Source: Symbiodinium natans (Eukaryota > Sar > Dinophyceae > Suessiales > Symbiodiniaceae). From it: a stretch of DNA of 64,000 bases. Position numbers and translations under genes: made by a program. The stretch covers positions 244,501 to 308,500 of the forward strand of contig CAJNDS010001225.1 of the NCBI GenBank assembly GCA_905221605.1. Direction: 5' to 3'. Under the pieces are notes generated by a model. That model was not told the origin of the DNA and made no database searches. It saw only the letters and a program-made list of their open reading frames with translations. This document shows positions 1 through 12,522 of the stretch, one piece after another (within the stretch, counting starts at the first letter, position 1; each line of letters opens with the position of its first letter).

Positions 1-193
1 TGGCATTTTCCACTTTTTTTCCGGGGCCGTCCGGTTTAGGGTTTAGGGTAGTTTGGATTCAGCTTGATGTAGGGCTCATAGAAGGGTATGAGATCAGGCA
101 TGAATTAAACGCCTCAAACACCCTGAGCCCTAAAGATGATCCTTTTGAACCCTAAACCCTAAACCCCTAACCCCTAAACCCTAAACCCTAGAG

Positions 194-261
194 GAGATTC
201 TGAGAGTGGAGGCCTCGCCGGTGCAGCTCGATGAAGGCCTCCCAGCAGTAAAGGTCCGAGC
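194..261 (-). CDS. Putative exon, unknown protein
   Basis: A minus-strand island bounded upstream by CTCGCTCAG reads SDLYCWEAFIELHRRGL in an open frame. It is flanked by CCCTAAA on the left and TTTAGGG on the right, the usual context of exons here. The donor is unclear (perhaps GC after GGCGAG). The plus strand is also open over this stretch. Confidence 0.35.
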
Positions 262-835
262 CTGAGCGAGGTTTGAGAATTGTCTTAGGGTTTAGGGTAT
301 AGGGTTTAGGGTATAGGGTATAGGGTTTAGGGTTTAGGGTTTAGGGCTAAGGGTTTAGAGTAGGGCTTCGATGTTGAGATTTTTTAGGGGACATTTAAGG
401 TTCAGGTTCTTGGGGGCTGAATACCCTATCCCCCAAAATGCTACCCGTTTATATATACTAGGGGTCTATATAACCACGCAGGTTAAAGGTTAGTTACCCA
501 CACTCTAAGAGGTTTTAAAGTGGCGTGACGTGATTTGGTGTGCGGTTGGGCTTAGACAGTTGTTTAGAGCTGTGCAGGTTTAGGGCTTGACGGTTTGGGT
601 TTTGGGACTTAAGGTTTTGGGTTTTGGAGTTGAGGGTTTGGGGGTCACCCAGATTAGCTAAATTGTTACGGGGCTATCCATTAAAATTTGTCAGAGTCAA
701 GCTGAGGCTTTGGGCTTTGGGCTTGGGGTTCAGGATTTAGGATTCGGGAGTCGGGGCTGAGGGTGTAGAGGTTCGGCTAAACCCTCAACCCTAAAGCCTA
801 AACCCTAAACCCGAGACCCTAAACCCTAAACCCTA

Positions 836-975
836 AACTACCCTAACCCTAAACCCTAAACCCTAAACCCTAAACCCTAAACCCTAAACCCTAAACCCTA
901 AACCCTAAACCCTAAACCCTAAACCCTAAACCCTAAACCCTAAACCCTAAACCCTAAACCCTAAACCCTAAACTT
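836..975. repeat. CCCTAAA telomeric array, about 20 units
   Basis: One of the longest almost perfect arrays in the window (complement of TTTAGGG). The stretch 264-1177 holds only telomere-like repeats and degenerate derivatives; I see no gene in it. Confidence 0.95.
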
Positions 976-1177
976 AAACCCTAAACCCTAACTCAACCGA
1001 ACGCTAAGAGAACTACATCCCCGACCTCCCCGAGCCGCGAGACGCCAAACCCATCAACCCTAGACCCCTGAATGTAGGGGTTAGGGCTTAGGGTTTAGGG
1101 TTCAGGGTTTGGGATCTAGGGTTTAGGGTTTAGGATAAGAGCCCAAGACCCTGAAAAGCCGAATCTCAAAACAACAC

Positions 1178-1233
1178 GAGGACAGGGCAATCTTCACACA
1201 AGACCTCAGCCACCGTCGCTGGGTATTCCGAGC
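1178..1233 (-). CDS. Putative exon, unknown protein
   Basis: Acceptor TCTCCCAG and donor GTGTTG on the minus strand enclose 56 nt reading SEYPATVAEVLCEDCPVL. The plus strand is equally open (RAIFTQDLSHRRWVFRAWE), so the strand call rests on the splice sites and on the minus orientation of better-supported exons. Confidence 0.3.
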
Positions 1234-1911
1234 CTGGGAGACAGGCTGATGGCCCCAAGAGGGATTTAGGGTTTAGGGTTTAGGGTTAAGGGCTTCGGAA
1301 TAGGGTTTAGGGTTTAGGGTTTAGGGTTTAGGGTTTAGGGTTTAGGGTCTCGGGTCTAGGTTTCGGGTTTTAGGGTTTCGGGTTTCGGAGTCTAGGGGTT
1401 TGGGGGTTGAAGAGATGGGGTGATCTCTCAATCAGGGTTCCTTTTCGGGTCCTTCTTATAAGGGTGCAGTACAAGATATAGGCTCTAGACATACTTGCCC
1501 ATGAAGATGCTTCAATGGGGCGAACAAAGGCGATCGCACGGGGCTGTTTAGGGTTCAGCATTTTGGGGCTTCGGGCTGAGGAGGTATTTGGGCTTTATGG
1601 TTTGGACTTTAGGGTTGAGGGCCAATGCTAGCGTGTGAACCTAGAACAAGACCTAGCCACAAACACGCCTGAATCCCAAATGTCTAAATGCAACCTTGAA
1701 CCCCCCCCCCCCCCCCCCGATGACCCCTAAAGCCCCCCTTGCCCAACAGCCCTAAAAGCCCTTTCCACCTAAACCCTAAACCCTAAACCCTAAACCCTAA
1801 ACCCTAAACCCGAAACCCTAAACCCTAAACCCTAAACCCTAAACCCCAAACCCTAAACCCTAAACCCTAAACCCGGGCGTTCTTGGACATTTTTAGGATT
1901 TGAGAGCTTAC

Positions 1912-1964
1912 AGGGACAAGCAGGATCGACTCTGGGAGCCCCTGCAGGAGAGCCCGCCAAGCAC
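1912..1964 (-). CDS. Putative exon, unknown protein
   Basis: Minus-strand acceptor TATTGCCAG and consensus-like donor GTAAGC frame a 53-nt island reading AWRALLQGLPESILLVP after two phase bases. Telomeric arrays lie on both sides (CCCTAAA left, TTTAGGG right). Confidence 0.4.
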
Positions 1965-2399
1965 CTGGCAATAACGGGGGGGTTAGGGTTTAGGGTTTAG
2001 GGTTTAGGGTTTAGGGTTTAGGGTTTAGGGTTTAGGGTTTAGGGTTTAGGGTTTAGGGTTTAGTGCTTAGAGTTTAGAGGGTTTAGGGTTTCGGGGGTTT
2101 AGAGTTGCGTAAGCTTTTGGGGGGCTTCAGGTTTTAAGAAAGGGCGGAATTAGGGTTTGGAAAGTTTTGGGGGCTTATGCTTTCAGATCTCGGGCAGACT
2201 GAGGAATCAGGATGAAGTTCGAGCTATTGGGCTGGTTCATTCTTTTATGATGATTATTCATAGTAAAGCATGTATTTATTTGTTTCACTTAGTTGTTGTG
2301 TGTTTCTGTGTGTTGTTTTCTCTCTTTTTTTTTTTTTTTTTTTTTTGGGGGGGGGGGGGGGGCTCGGTGTGCGGGGTTTAGAGTTATGTCGTTGGTATG

Positions 2400-2730
2400 T
2401 AGTTAACACCATCGCCGGTGGAAATATTTAAAAAAGTGGAATAAAGTCTAGAAAAAGTCTTTGAAAAAGTCTCTCTGGTATTTGGCGTCCAGGGAAAAGT
2501 CTCGAACATGTCTTGAAAAAGTCTTGGCAGGAGTCCTAAAAAAGTCTCGAAAAAGTCTAAACAAAGTCTCGCGGGGTCAGGGGGGGGGGGGGGGGGGGGG
2601 GGCGGGGGAGGAGCGGGCAGGGGGGGGGGGGGGGGGGGGTGGAACCGAAAGACTTTTTTAAGACTCATTTTGGGGGGGGGGGGGGGGGTGGAACCGAAAG
2701 ACTTTTTTAAGACTCATTTTAGACTTATGT
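2400..2730. repeat. AAAAAGTCT-rich repeat with G-tracts and a direct duplication
   Basis: About ten copies of an AAA(A)AGTCT motif are followed by poly-G and by two direct copies of a segment of about 50 bp (G-tract, then TGGAACCGAAAGACTTTTTT, then AAGACTCATTTT) at about 2637-2668 and 2687-2722. The open frames here are low complexity. Apart from this, 1965-3089 holds telomeric repeats and poly-T/poly-G; no gene is supported. Confidence 0.7.
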
Positions 2731-3089
2731 GATATAGACCTTATTTAGACATTTTTCAAGGAAAAGTCTCGAACAAATCTAAAACAAGTCTTACAAAGAG
2801 TCTTTCCGGCACCCCTCCCCCCTTCCCCCACTATTAATGTGGATACGATGAATGATACTGGTTTCTTACCATGGTTCCTGAGCAATAATCCGTCTTGGGT
2901 TTCAGGTGTCAGGGTTGAGGGTTTAGCCCCCTCCGTTTCTTCAATGAAGCCAAACGACACCAAATTCTGAACCCAAACCCTGAACCCTAAACTCAGCAGT
3001 CTGCTAGGTGTGTAGGGCCTCCTGATCTAATCGTCTAAGTCTGGCTTTCAGAATTCCTGGAAACAATCAACCTACACCTTTTATTCAAC

Positions 3090-6000
3090 CAGCAAAAACT
3101 GCTCGCTATGCAGCATGCCCTCGAGTCCCGCAGGTCTGACAAATTCGGGTTCTGAGCATGTCAAGAACGACTGGCCCAGGCGCCAGAGCTTTCAACAACA
3201 AAGCCCTATAAACCCTAAAACCCTGAACCCCGAAACCCTAAACCCTAAACCCTAAACCCCAAACCCCTGAACCCCTGAGCCCCGAAACCCAAACCCAAAA
3301 CCTGAACCCTTCAAATACAGGGTCTGGAACCCTAGAGCCTGAACCCTAAGTCATTTCTTGAGAACGCGTGGTGGAACCTTGCACTCGAAGAGGCTGCAAA
3401 TACAAACACATAAATCCTGTAACCCTATGAACCCTAGAAACCCTACGAATGTTAGGCCCTAAACCCTACAAACTTTAAACCCTAGTAGCCCTCTAACCCT
3501 GTATATAGCCCTAAACCCTAAACCCTAAACCCTAAGCCCTAAGCCCTAAGCCCTAAACCCTAAACCCTAAACCCTAAACCCTAAACCCTAAACCCTAAAC
3601 CCTCCCATCGGGACGCAGGCTGGACCTTCTTGCGCTTCTGCCGAATGTGCGGCTGCCGCTGGGCCACCTGCAACAGTACGGTTTAGGGTTTAGGGTTTAG
3701 GGTTTAGGGTTTAGGGTTTAGGGTTTAGGGTTTAGGGTTTAGGGTTTAGGGTTTAGGGTTTAGGGTTTAGGGTTTAGGGTTTGGGGTGTTGTTCTTCCTT
3801 GTTTAAGGTAGAGGTTTAGGGCTTTGGGTTTTTAGGGGTTGAGGGTTTTAGGGATTAGTTAGGGTTCTAGGGCTTGTGATTTCAGGGTTCGAGTTTTGGA
3901 GCTTCAAGGCTATACAGTGTAGCCCTGTAGCCCTATAAACGAAACCCTAAACCCTAAACCCTAAACTGTAGACCCTAAACCCTAAACCTTCTAAACCTTC
4001 TAAACCCTAAACCCTTGTCCATTCTTCAAGGCTTCTGGCTTTGCGGTGCCTCCTCGTAAGCCTTATCGCAGAAGAGGGTGTTGTCCTGTCCGAAGGTCTC
4101 TTGCAAGCTGCTTAGGGTTTGCAGGGTTTAGGGTTTTAAGCTTAGGGTCTTAGGTCTTCGGGTCTTAGGGTTTTGAGTTTAGGGTTTAGGGTTTCAAGTT
4201 TAGGGTCTTAGGGGTTTTAAGTTTAGGGTCTTAGGGATTTACATTTAGGTCTAGGGTTTTAAGTTTAGGGTCTTTGGGTCTTTGGGCTTTGGGGTGTAGA
4301 AGGTTCAGGGTCCTGTCCGGAGTTAGTTGGAGTTTGAGGTTTTTCGGGTGCTAGCCCCGTGGTTTTTGTGCTTTCAGGTAGTTACTAACTCTAAACCCTA
4401 AACCCTAAACCCTAAACCCTAAACCCCTAAACCCCTAAACCCCAAAACCCCTATACCCTAAACCCTAAACCCCTAAACCCCTAAACCCTAAACCCCTAAA
4501 CCCCTAAACCCCTAAACCCCTTAAACCCCTAAACCCTAAACCCTAAACCCTAAACCCTAAACCCTAAACCCTAAACCCTAAACCCTAAACCCTAAACCCT
4601 AAACCCCAAAACGGAACCTGCTTGGTTTCCAGGGCCTTCCCTGACATGTCAGAAACAGGCGGAAGCCCGGAGGCCTGGGTCTTGGATCTCGGGGCTGAAG
4701 ATTGAAGGGCTTAGGGTTTATAGGGTTTAGGGTTTAGGGTTTAGGGCTTAGGGCTTAGGGTTTAGGGTTTAGGGTTTAGGGTTTAGGGTTTAGGTTTAGG
4801 CTATAGGGTTTGTAGGGTTTACAGGATTTATGGAGTTCATAGGGTTTGTAGGGTGTGTAGGGTTTATAGGGTTTGTAGGGTTTATAGGGTTTAGAGGGTT
4901 TAGAGGGTTTGTAGGGTTTGTAGGGTTTGTAGGGTTTGTAGGGTTTGTAGGGTTAGGGTTCATACGGTTTATAGGGTTTGTAGGTTTGTAGGGTTCGGGT
5001 TTAGGATTCATGGCTTAAGGTTTGTAGGGCCCCACGGAGTTTAGGGGGCCGGGGGGGGGGGGGGATTGGGCTCAGCATGTACCACGCTCAGGGCCCCGAA
5101 AACCCGAAAACCCGAACACCTGCCAACCAGAACACGCTTAGAGTGCCGTCCACTTCGCATGTCGCCAGCTGATCCGGGTAGACCTGAGCAGGGTGTCACA
5201 AACCCTAAACCCTAAACCCTAAACCCTAAACCCCTGAGCTCTAGATCCCTCAGCGACCTAAATCCTACTTAACCCCCCTAAACCCTGCTATACCCCAAAA
5301 ACCGCAAACAGCTCTTGCTTTGTCACAGCAGCAACCTCTTGCCATACCTAGTTTCGGTTCAGAGTTGAGGGTTTATCATTGCAGGCCAGCAGAGTAGCCT
5401 CTGAGTAGCCTAGAACCCTGAAAAGAAAGGATTTAGGGTTTGGGGTTTAGGGGTTTAGGGTTCAGGCTGCGTTCACCGTGCCAAGCCTACGTCTGCGTTA
5501 CTTCTCCCAAATTGCACATATTCTGTTGGCCTCTGTTGGGGTTGACAAAAGTAGGGGACCCCCAATTGGTAAGGTAAACCCTAAACCCTAATCCTGAAAA
5601 CCCTAAACCCGAAAACCCTAAACCCCGAAACCCTAAACCACCTAATTTTTGAAACCACCACTTGGGTTTCGGGCCATCCCCCTGATTCCCGGGCAGCTTC
5701 GGTGGTCCAGAGAAGTATCCATGAACGCCCAGCCAGGGTAGTTTAGGGTTTAGGGTTTAGGGTTTAGGGTTTAGGGTTTGGGGTTTGGGGTTTGGGGTTT
5801 GGGGTTTAGGGCCAACCTGTGCTGAGTGCCAGGCAGAGCAGGTGGTCTGCTCGCACTTGACCGTGGTATGGTTCTTGCCTGGAGAGCTTAGAGAGTAGAG
5901 TCATGGAATAACCGAGTATCAGAATCACACAATCAGACAAAGCATATGTTCACATTAAAAATATGGTCATACTGTGATAATGCGACCTACACCCTAAACC

Positions 6001-9000
6001 CTAAACCCTAAATCCTAAACCCTAAACAAAATATAAAAAAAAAAAAAAACGCTTGGAAGTTAGGGTTTAGGTTGATTTGGGCTTGGGGCCCAAGATGCTG
6101 TAGTGTGAAGGGTGCAGGGTTTAGGGTTTAGGGTTTAGGGTTTAGGGTTTAGGGTTTAGGGTTTAGGGTTTAGGGTGAGCCCGAACTCCCCATGCAGCTG
6201 CAGGGCTATGGATGAAGAGGCTAGGCTGTAGGGCATTTTAGCAAGCATCTTTTCCTTCCCAAGGTACTCGCTCTTAGACATCATCCGTCATTACCTGTCT
6301 TTCTGTCTTCATCTTTCTGTCTTTAGCTCCCTGTTGAAGGTTGGCGCTTGCAAACCGCTGAATTCCTGAGTAGGATCTTCAAAACACCTTAACCCCTAAA
6401 CCCTCAACCCTGAACCAAAACCTCGGTATGGAGAGTCGTGGGGTTGCGGATTTTGGGGCTCATTTGCTGGGTTCCAGGCGCTTTCCCGTCGCGTGCGTAG
6501 CAGCCTGGGACCGTGAGAGGTTGCAGAGGCAGAGACGGTTGAGGGTTTTGAGGGCTTAGTGGAGTTTGGGGTTCATAGGGTATAGGCGTTTAGGGTTTAG
6601 GGTTGATATGGTGGTTTAGTGGAGTTTCGGGTTTATCGGGTTTCGGGGTTTAGGGTTTAGGGTTTATGTGGTGGCTTCGTGGAGTTTAGGGTTTGTAGGG
6701 TTTCGGGGTTTAGGGTTTAGGGTTTATATGGTGGCTTAGTGGAGTTTCGGGTTTATAGGGTTTCGGGGTTTATGGTTTAGGGAATGCGCCGAATTCCGGT
6801 AATTGTTCCAAGAGACCTCCAACACAGCTCAACACCCCCACTTGCAGACTCACAAGCCGTTAAATGTAGGTAGCCAAAAGCCACTGCAAAGATTTTAGCG
6901 TTTATAGGGTTTAGCGTACAAACTGACCACCCGGTGATGCTGTCGGCATTGGTGTGGAAATCATCACCTGAAGATTGCCCCGCGCGGTGGCTGCTACAAA
7001 ATGCCGGTGGGAGCTGAGGTGAGTGCTTCGGCCTCAACCCAGAGACTCCAAAACCCCTTAATTAAGGAATATACCTTAAATCATATTAGGGTTCCTATTC
7101 GAATTTAGGGTATATTCCTTAATTAAGGGGTTTTGGAGTCTCTGGGAAATACCCCCCATCCGCACGTCGGTCAGGTTGCTGGCGCGCCGTTCAAGCCATT
7201 CATGTCGCGCCGCCAGAAGGCACGCACTTGGCCACGGCAAACTCACCAAGTTTGGCTGTTGCGGATGGTAGTGTTGTAAGTTGCCATCGCTAACCAGGAC
7301 AGCAGAAAGCTCCCCCATGATTTTAGGGTTTCGTAGGGATCAAGGTTAGGGGTTTAGGGCCGCAAGCCATACAGGTGGTTGTCAAAATTATGGTCCCTTT
7401 TTGGGTCCCTATTATAATACGCCACCTAATATTTAGGGTACCCCAAAAGGGATCATAATTTTGACAACCACCCATACAGACCCTGTAGATCTTACAAGCA
7501 AAAGCCGACACCCCCCCACCTGGAGACTCCAAAGCCCGAGTCGGTGGCCAAACAATGCTACAAGGATTCTAAGGTGTAGGCTTTGGCGTGGTCCCTAAAA
7601 CCTACAAACCCTAAACCCCAAACCCCAAACCCCAAACCCCAAACCCTAAACCCTAAACCCCAATCGCTGCCCTAACCCTAAACCCCAAACTCTCAACCCT
7701 GTGGAGCCACAGCGGACCGAGGCTCAAGCAAAGCCTTCCAGGGAGAAGAAGTCCTTGCACTGCTCGCACCTGTGAGTTTGGGATAGGGGTGTAGGGTTTG
7801 GGGTTTCGAGTTTTGGGGTTCAGGGTTTGGCGTTTAGGGTTTAGGGTTTAGGGTATAGGGGCCCGGAGGCTCACAAAGTGCTGCAACAGGTGCCCCTTTC
7901 TTTCGCCGGTGAGAGTTTTTTCCATCGATATGAGCTCCGAACCGACAGGTGCCTCGGGGCTTGTCCTGAAAGGCTTGGTGGTTGGTAAACTACGGAAACC
8001 CTAAACTTATAGCCCTCATCCCTGAGACCTATAAAACCTATAGCCCTAAAGCCTAAACCTATAACCCGAAACCTTTTGCCCTAAACCTATAACCCTAAAC
8101 CTAGCCCTAAACCCTAAACCCTCAGAATTCTGGGGCCTTTGGGGGTGGCGGGTGGAAAACCTTGAGTAGATACCACTGGGTTTTGCAGGCTCCAAGTGCC
8201 ACTGGCCAAGATGCGTGGTGCTTCATAAGGCTCATGGCGAGGGATTTTAGGCTCGTACCCTACTATACTCTAAGATGGCCCTTATACTACCTTAAGGATC
8301 GTTAAGCAGGTCGCCCACATATCCAAGGGTACAACCTTAAGGGTCCAAGGTACAACCCCATAGAGCAGTAAGGCTCAGGGGTCTTCAACCCCAAAAACCC
8401 TAAACCCTAAACCCTAAACCCTAAACCCTAAAACTTAAACCCTAAACCCTAAACCCTAAACCCTAAACCCTAAACCCTAAACCCTAAACCCTAACCTATA
8501 AACCTGCCCGAAGATTCAGCCCGAGGGCCTCCGGGTTCATCCCTCAACTCTAAACCACATAAACCCTATAAACCCTATAAACCTTATAAACCCTATAAAA
8601 TAAACTCTATGAACCTAGAAACCCCTATAAACTCTAGAAACCCTATAAACCCTAAACCCTAAACCGTAAGCCCTGCATGATAGAGCTAAGTAGGAACCCT
8701 AAACCCGAACCTCTAAACCCCAAACCTTAAACCCTAAACCCTGAACCCTGATCCCTGAACCCTAAACCCTAAACCCTAAACCCTAAACCCAAAACCCTGC
8801 ATGACAGAACTAAGTAGGAAGCAAGTACCGAGTGCGGCACTTGACGCGGGCAGGCTGGCCCTCGATCTCGGTGCCTCGAGAAGCTTCAGCTGCTAGGGTT
8901 TAGGGTTTAGGGTTTAGGGTTTAGGGTTTAGGGTTTAGGGTTTAGGGCTTAGGGCTTAGGGCTTAGGGTTTATTAGGGTTTAAGGTTTAAGGTTTAAAGT

Positions 9001-11718
9001 TTTGGGTTCTGGGTTCGCTTGGGTTCGCTGGCCCTACTGAAACGCTAGAAGCCCTAAACCCTAAACCCCAAACCCTAACCATAAGCCTGCCCAAACACCC
9101 CCCCCCACCCACACACGCGTCAGTGGGCTTCGTAGAAGTAGTTGGTAACTAGGATACGCCACGTAGGGACCGTTGTCGCAAAACTTTTCGGGTACTGTTA
9201 ACCCGACTTCGTACCGACATACTGCGTCGACCGATCTCCCAGGCAACCCTGCATGCGGATGCGCGTGCGAAGTGGCGTTTTTCCTTAGTCTTCTCCCCGA
9301 AAACGAGAACACGTGTAAACACCCACTCCGTATTTGTAGGGACACTATCTACACTGACCAAAAACCACCCCCAACCCACAATTGCTGATAGGGGTCAAGG
9401 AATCCATGGGCTCTGGACCCTAAACCCTAAACCCTAAACCCTTAAGATCAGGCCCAGACCTTCCTGGCGACTCATTGTATACTGTTTCCCCAAAAATGAG
9501 GCAATGGTTTTTGGGGCATAACACGCTACGAATACCTGACTTGAGGGATTTTGGAAAAATCTGGTGTATGGGTTCATGTAGTCCAGAGGTGTGCCAGCTC
9601 TCATAGAATGTGGGGGTGCAGGGTTGTTAGGGTTTAGGACTTAGGCACAGGTATGGCAGAAGGGGGGGCTCTATCGGCAGCTCTGATACCCCAAAATCCA
9701 GGTTCGAGGTTCGGCTTTAGGCTTCACAGTACGGGCTTTAGAGTTACCCCAAGATGAAACCCGACCCGTTCTCGTAACCCTGACGTAAGTGATGCAAAAG
9801 CCTTCGCCTGCTTTGAAGTGTCTGCGGCTGAGCCGCACATGATCACGGCATCGGGCTTGTTCAGGACCTCCAAGCGAATCTGCTCGTCGCGGACCTTTCT
9901 TTGAAAGGCGTTGTTTATTTAGCTACCTCATCAAGAACCCACCAAGAAGCCGCCTTCGTAGCCCGGTAACTACATGATAATAAGGGCACACTTTTTTTAC
10001 TTGGCTACTTTAGAGGGGAACCCAGAACTAAAACCAAAAAAGGGAAAAAGTGTACCACTGGGCTGCCAAGCCAGAGCCCAAAGGGCTAGGGATCAACTGC
10101 TACTGGCAGGAGGGGTTCAGTTTTAGTTGTAGCTGGCCACGGGTGAAGACGTGTGCTTTCAATCAATTCTGTACACCTTTGACGTGTTCTCGGACCAGAG
10201 GCCATACATGAACCCCGAAGCCCCCGAATCTAGCAACCGCAAACCCCCTAAACTCTATAGACCCTATAGACACCATAATCTCCTTAAACCCATGCACACC
10301 TTGTAAACCCCTGTAAACCTGTCAACCCCCTAAACCCTCTAAACCCTCTAAACCCTCTAAACCCTCTAAACCCTCTTAACCCTCTTAACCCTCTTAACCC
10401 TAAAACCAAAAAACACTAAACCCCCTAAAACCCACTAAACCCCTAAACCCTCTAAACCTCTACGCCCTCTAAGCCCCGTTAAACCATTAAACCCCCTAAG
10501 CCCCGTAAACCCCCTAAACCCTATAAACCCTGTAAACCCTCTGAACCCTCTAAACCCCCTAAGCCCCCCAAACCCCCTAAACCCTCCGAAACCCTCCGAA
10601 ACCCCCAAACCCTTTTAAACCCTCTAAACCCCCTAATCAAACCCTCTAAACCCCTTAAACCCCCTAAACCCAAAACCCTCTAAACCCTAAACCCTAAACC
10701 CTAAACCCTAAACCCTAAACCCAAAACCCTCTGAACCCTCTGAACCCCCTAAACCCTGAACCCGGGGCCTCCGTCAGGAAGGTGTCCATGTCCGCTTTCT
10801 GCTGCGCTTGCAGCGCGATGTCGTACTGGTCCTCGTCCAAGCAAGGGTCGCGGGGGTTTGGGGTTTGGGGTATAGGGTTTAGGGTTAGGAGCTTAGGCTA
10901 TAGAGTTAGGGTTTAGGGTATAGAGGTTAGGGTTTGGGGCTTGTTGCCGGAGTAACCTGCAATGAACTGTTTTTTCGCTTAGAAGGGTGCATAAGGGAAT
11001 GCAACCCCCAGAAAAGGAGAAACCCTTCACGCGTGGCAGCATTCCATGCACATCTTGTGTCAGGCTTCGGGGTTTATGACTGGGGGCTTCAGGGCTGTGG
11101 GTTTAGCGAAGGGTTTAAGAGTTGAGGGATTATGGGTTCACCTTACCCTAAACCCTGAACCCTGAACCCTAAACCCTAAACCCTAAACCCTAACCCCTAA
11201 ACCCTAAACCCTAAACCCTGTAGGTCCCCTTCAAGAAAGTCCTCGGCGTACGACTCGATGGCAATCTTGAGTCGGCGCGTGGTGTCGTGCCTTTCCAGTC
11301 GGCTCCCCCTCACCCCTCTACTTGAGCAGTATACACTTAGGGACATCAGGGTTTAGGGTTTAGGGTTTAGGGTTTCGGGTTTAGGGTTCCTAAACCCCAA
11401 ACCCTAAAAATCTTAAACGCGCCTAAACACCTGCTAAACCCCTCCTAAACCCCTAAACTACTACCATGAACCCTGAACCCTAAACCCTGTACCCTAAACC
11501 CCCTAAAACTCCTCAAAAACCTTGAATTTCTCTTGGCTGCTCTTAGCAGGGTAGCTATAAGTTAAACTTTTAGCTGCCTTCTTAAGAAACCCAACAAACT
11601 CAAAAAGGCTAAAGATGTAAAGTTACAGTAAAGCACCACAAAGTTCTGAACCAAGACCAAGCTGCTCATGGGTGGTGTCGATGTACATGAGCACGGCGAG
11701 TCCTTGGCTTCTGAGGAG
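3090..11718 (-). CDS. Intron-dense gene model 1 (about 20 small exons), unknown protein
   Basis: Islands read on the minus strand in the order 11718-11663, 11302-11217, 10831-10762, 10229-10177, 9894-9802, 8889-8829, 8230-8161, 7965-7888, 7759-7735, 7557-7520, 6504-6422, 6357-6295, 5878-5817, 5696-5642, 5522-5491, 5347-5303, 5183-5120, 4694-4618, 4097-4045, 3393-3366, 3170-3090. Most ends are AG and GT; a few need GC donors. Phases agree over the runs 10831 to 9802, 8889 to 7520 and 5878 to 3090, where most introns are about 110-150 nt. Sample peptides: MYGLWSENTSK, VRDEQIRLEVLNKPDAVIM, DKPRGTCRFGAHIDG, KNHTTVKCEQTTCSAW, VYPDQLATCEVDGTLSVFW. Not recognised as a family; Cys-rich pieces may bind zinc. 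More than one gene may be present. Frames of single exons are provisional. Confidence 0.5.
4388..4615. repeat. Long CCCTAAA/CCCCTAAA telomeric array
   Basis: About 30 units of the telomeric complement, part of it as the octamer CCCCTAAA. It ends a few bases from the exon at 4618-4694, whose inferred donor is GTTCCG. Confidence 0.9.
4796..4990. repeat. Nonamer derivative of the telomere repeat (TTTGTAGGG)n
   Basis: At least ten units of TTTGTAGGG and TTTATAGGG, a 9-bp derivative of TTTAGGG. The minus-strand open frame rich in NPTNPTNP is a by-product of this repeat, not a gene. Confidence 0.85.
7038..7148. mobile_element. Fold-back MITE-like element, about 111 bp
   Basis: Near-perfect terminal inverted repeats of about 38 bp (start CCCAGAGACTCCAAAACCCC) enclose a short A/T-rich loop that includes a telomere-like stretch. 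No coding capacity. Confidence 0.8.
7374..7472. mobile_element. Fold-back MITE-like element, family D copy 1
   Basis: Starts GGTGGTTGTCAAAATTATG and ends with the exact inverse complement, a 19-bp inverted repeat. A diverged second copy lies at 26846-26946. Confidence 0.85.
10762..10831 (-). CDS. Putative exon of model 1
   Basis: Reads DQYDIALQAQQKADMDTFLT with acceptor CTTGGACGAG and donor GTTCAGGG, the donor lying in the adjoining telomeric repeat. It joins in phase to 10229-10177 (SGASGFMYGLWSENTSK) and then to 9894-9802. Confidence 0.6.
11217..11302 (-). CDS. Putative exon of model 1
   Basis: 86 nt reading RLERHDTTRRLKIAIESYAE and onwards in one open frame. The donor is the first GTTTAGGG of the following telomeric array. 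It joins in phase to 11718-11663 (LLRSQGLAVLMYIDTTHE) if that exon uses a GC donor. Confidence 0.6.
11548..11643. mobile_element. Introner-like repeat, copy 1
   Basis: A segment of about 96 bp starting GGTAGCTATAAGTTAAACTT recurs at 14818-14914 with about 90% identity by eye. It carries the internal palindrome AGTTAAACTTTTAGCT and no coding frame. Confidence 0.65.
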
Positions 11719-11999
11719 CTTGGGTTTAGGGTTTAGGGTTTAGGGTTTAGGGTTTAGGGGTTTATAGGGTTTAGGGTTTCGGGTTAGGGTTTAGGGCTTA
11801 GGGCTTAGGGTTTTGTGACGCTGGCACCTTATTGGGGTCCTGTTTATAAAGGGGTCCTACATTTGTGGAGTCTATATTAAGAAGGGGTCCCTTTTTTGCA
11901 TAAACCCCAAACTATGCAGCCCTATACTATGCCCACCCTGACTCTGAAGGCTCAGTTCGGGTCTTACTATATATAAGCCCCCTTCACGCCAGATGCATG

Positions 12000-12330
12000 T
12001 GGAAGCACGCCCTCATCCGAATCGCCGGCCTCCTTCTGTGCTCCAGGATTTGGCACCCAGAAGCCCATTGCAGGCCGCATTGCCAACCGCCTCCGGCCAC
12101 TGCCATGCGTCTGCGCCAGTCTGAAGAGGTGGCATGGAGGAACTTTGAAGCCCTTGCTGCTTCGGCCGAGGATCCTGGGGAGCATACTCTTCCTGAGACC
12201 CAGTGGCGAAGGCGGGGGTCCGCTTAAGCTTCGAACAATTTCTTGAATGCTCTGGAGTCCTTGCCGTATCCAGTCTCGGGAGGGGGTTGTCCAAAATCAA
12301 GTGTCCCCATGTAGCTGGCTCCGGGCCATG
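12000..12330 (-). CDS. GC-rich coding-like region, frame unresolved
   Basis: All three minus frames and one plus frame stay open for about 200 nt. The best-bounded piece is 12274-12230 (TGYGKDSRAFKKLFE, acceptor CTCCCGAG, possible GC donor, or stop TAA if unspliced). Another minus frame downstream reads AEAARASKFLHATSSDWRRR. I cannot choose the frame. Confidence 0.35.
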
Positions 12331-12522
12331 CACTGAGGGCGGGTGCTACCCTGACCATCGCTCTTCAATGTAGACGCGCAACTTAACTCCCACTTTCAGT
12401 TAAACGAGTGTCGGTTTAGGGTGTAGGGTTTAGGGTTTAGGGTTTAGGGATTAGGGTTTAGGGTTTCGCTACATCTGAGGGCAGCACCAAACAGGGGGAC
12501 AACACGGTAGCACTAGAGCTAC

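Noticed and set aside
836-3782. Miniature chromosomes or a chromosome end (CCCTAAA - unique - TTTAGGG)
   Set aside because: The pattern repeats dozens of times with 60-120 bp between arrays, and the islands fit exons. True telomeres would end the sequence.
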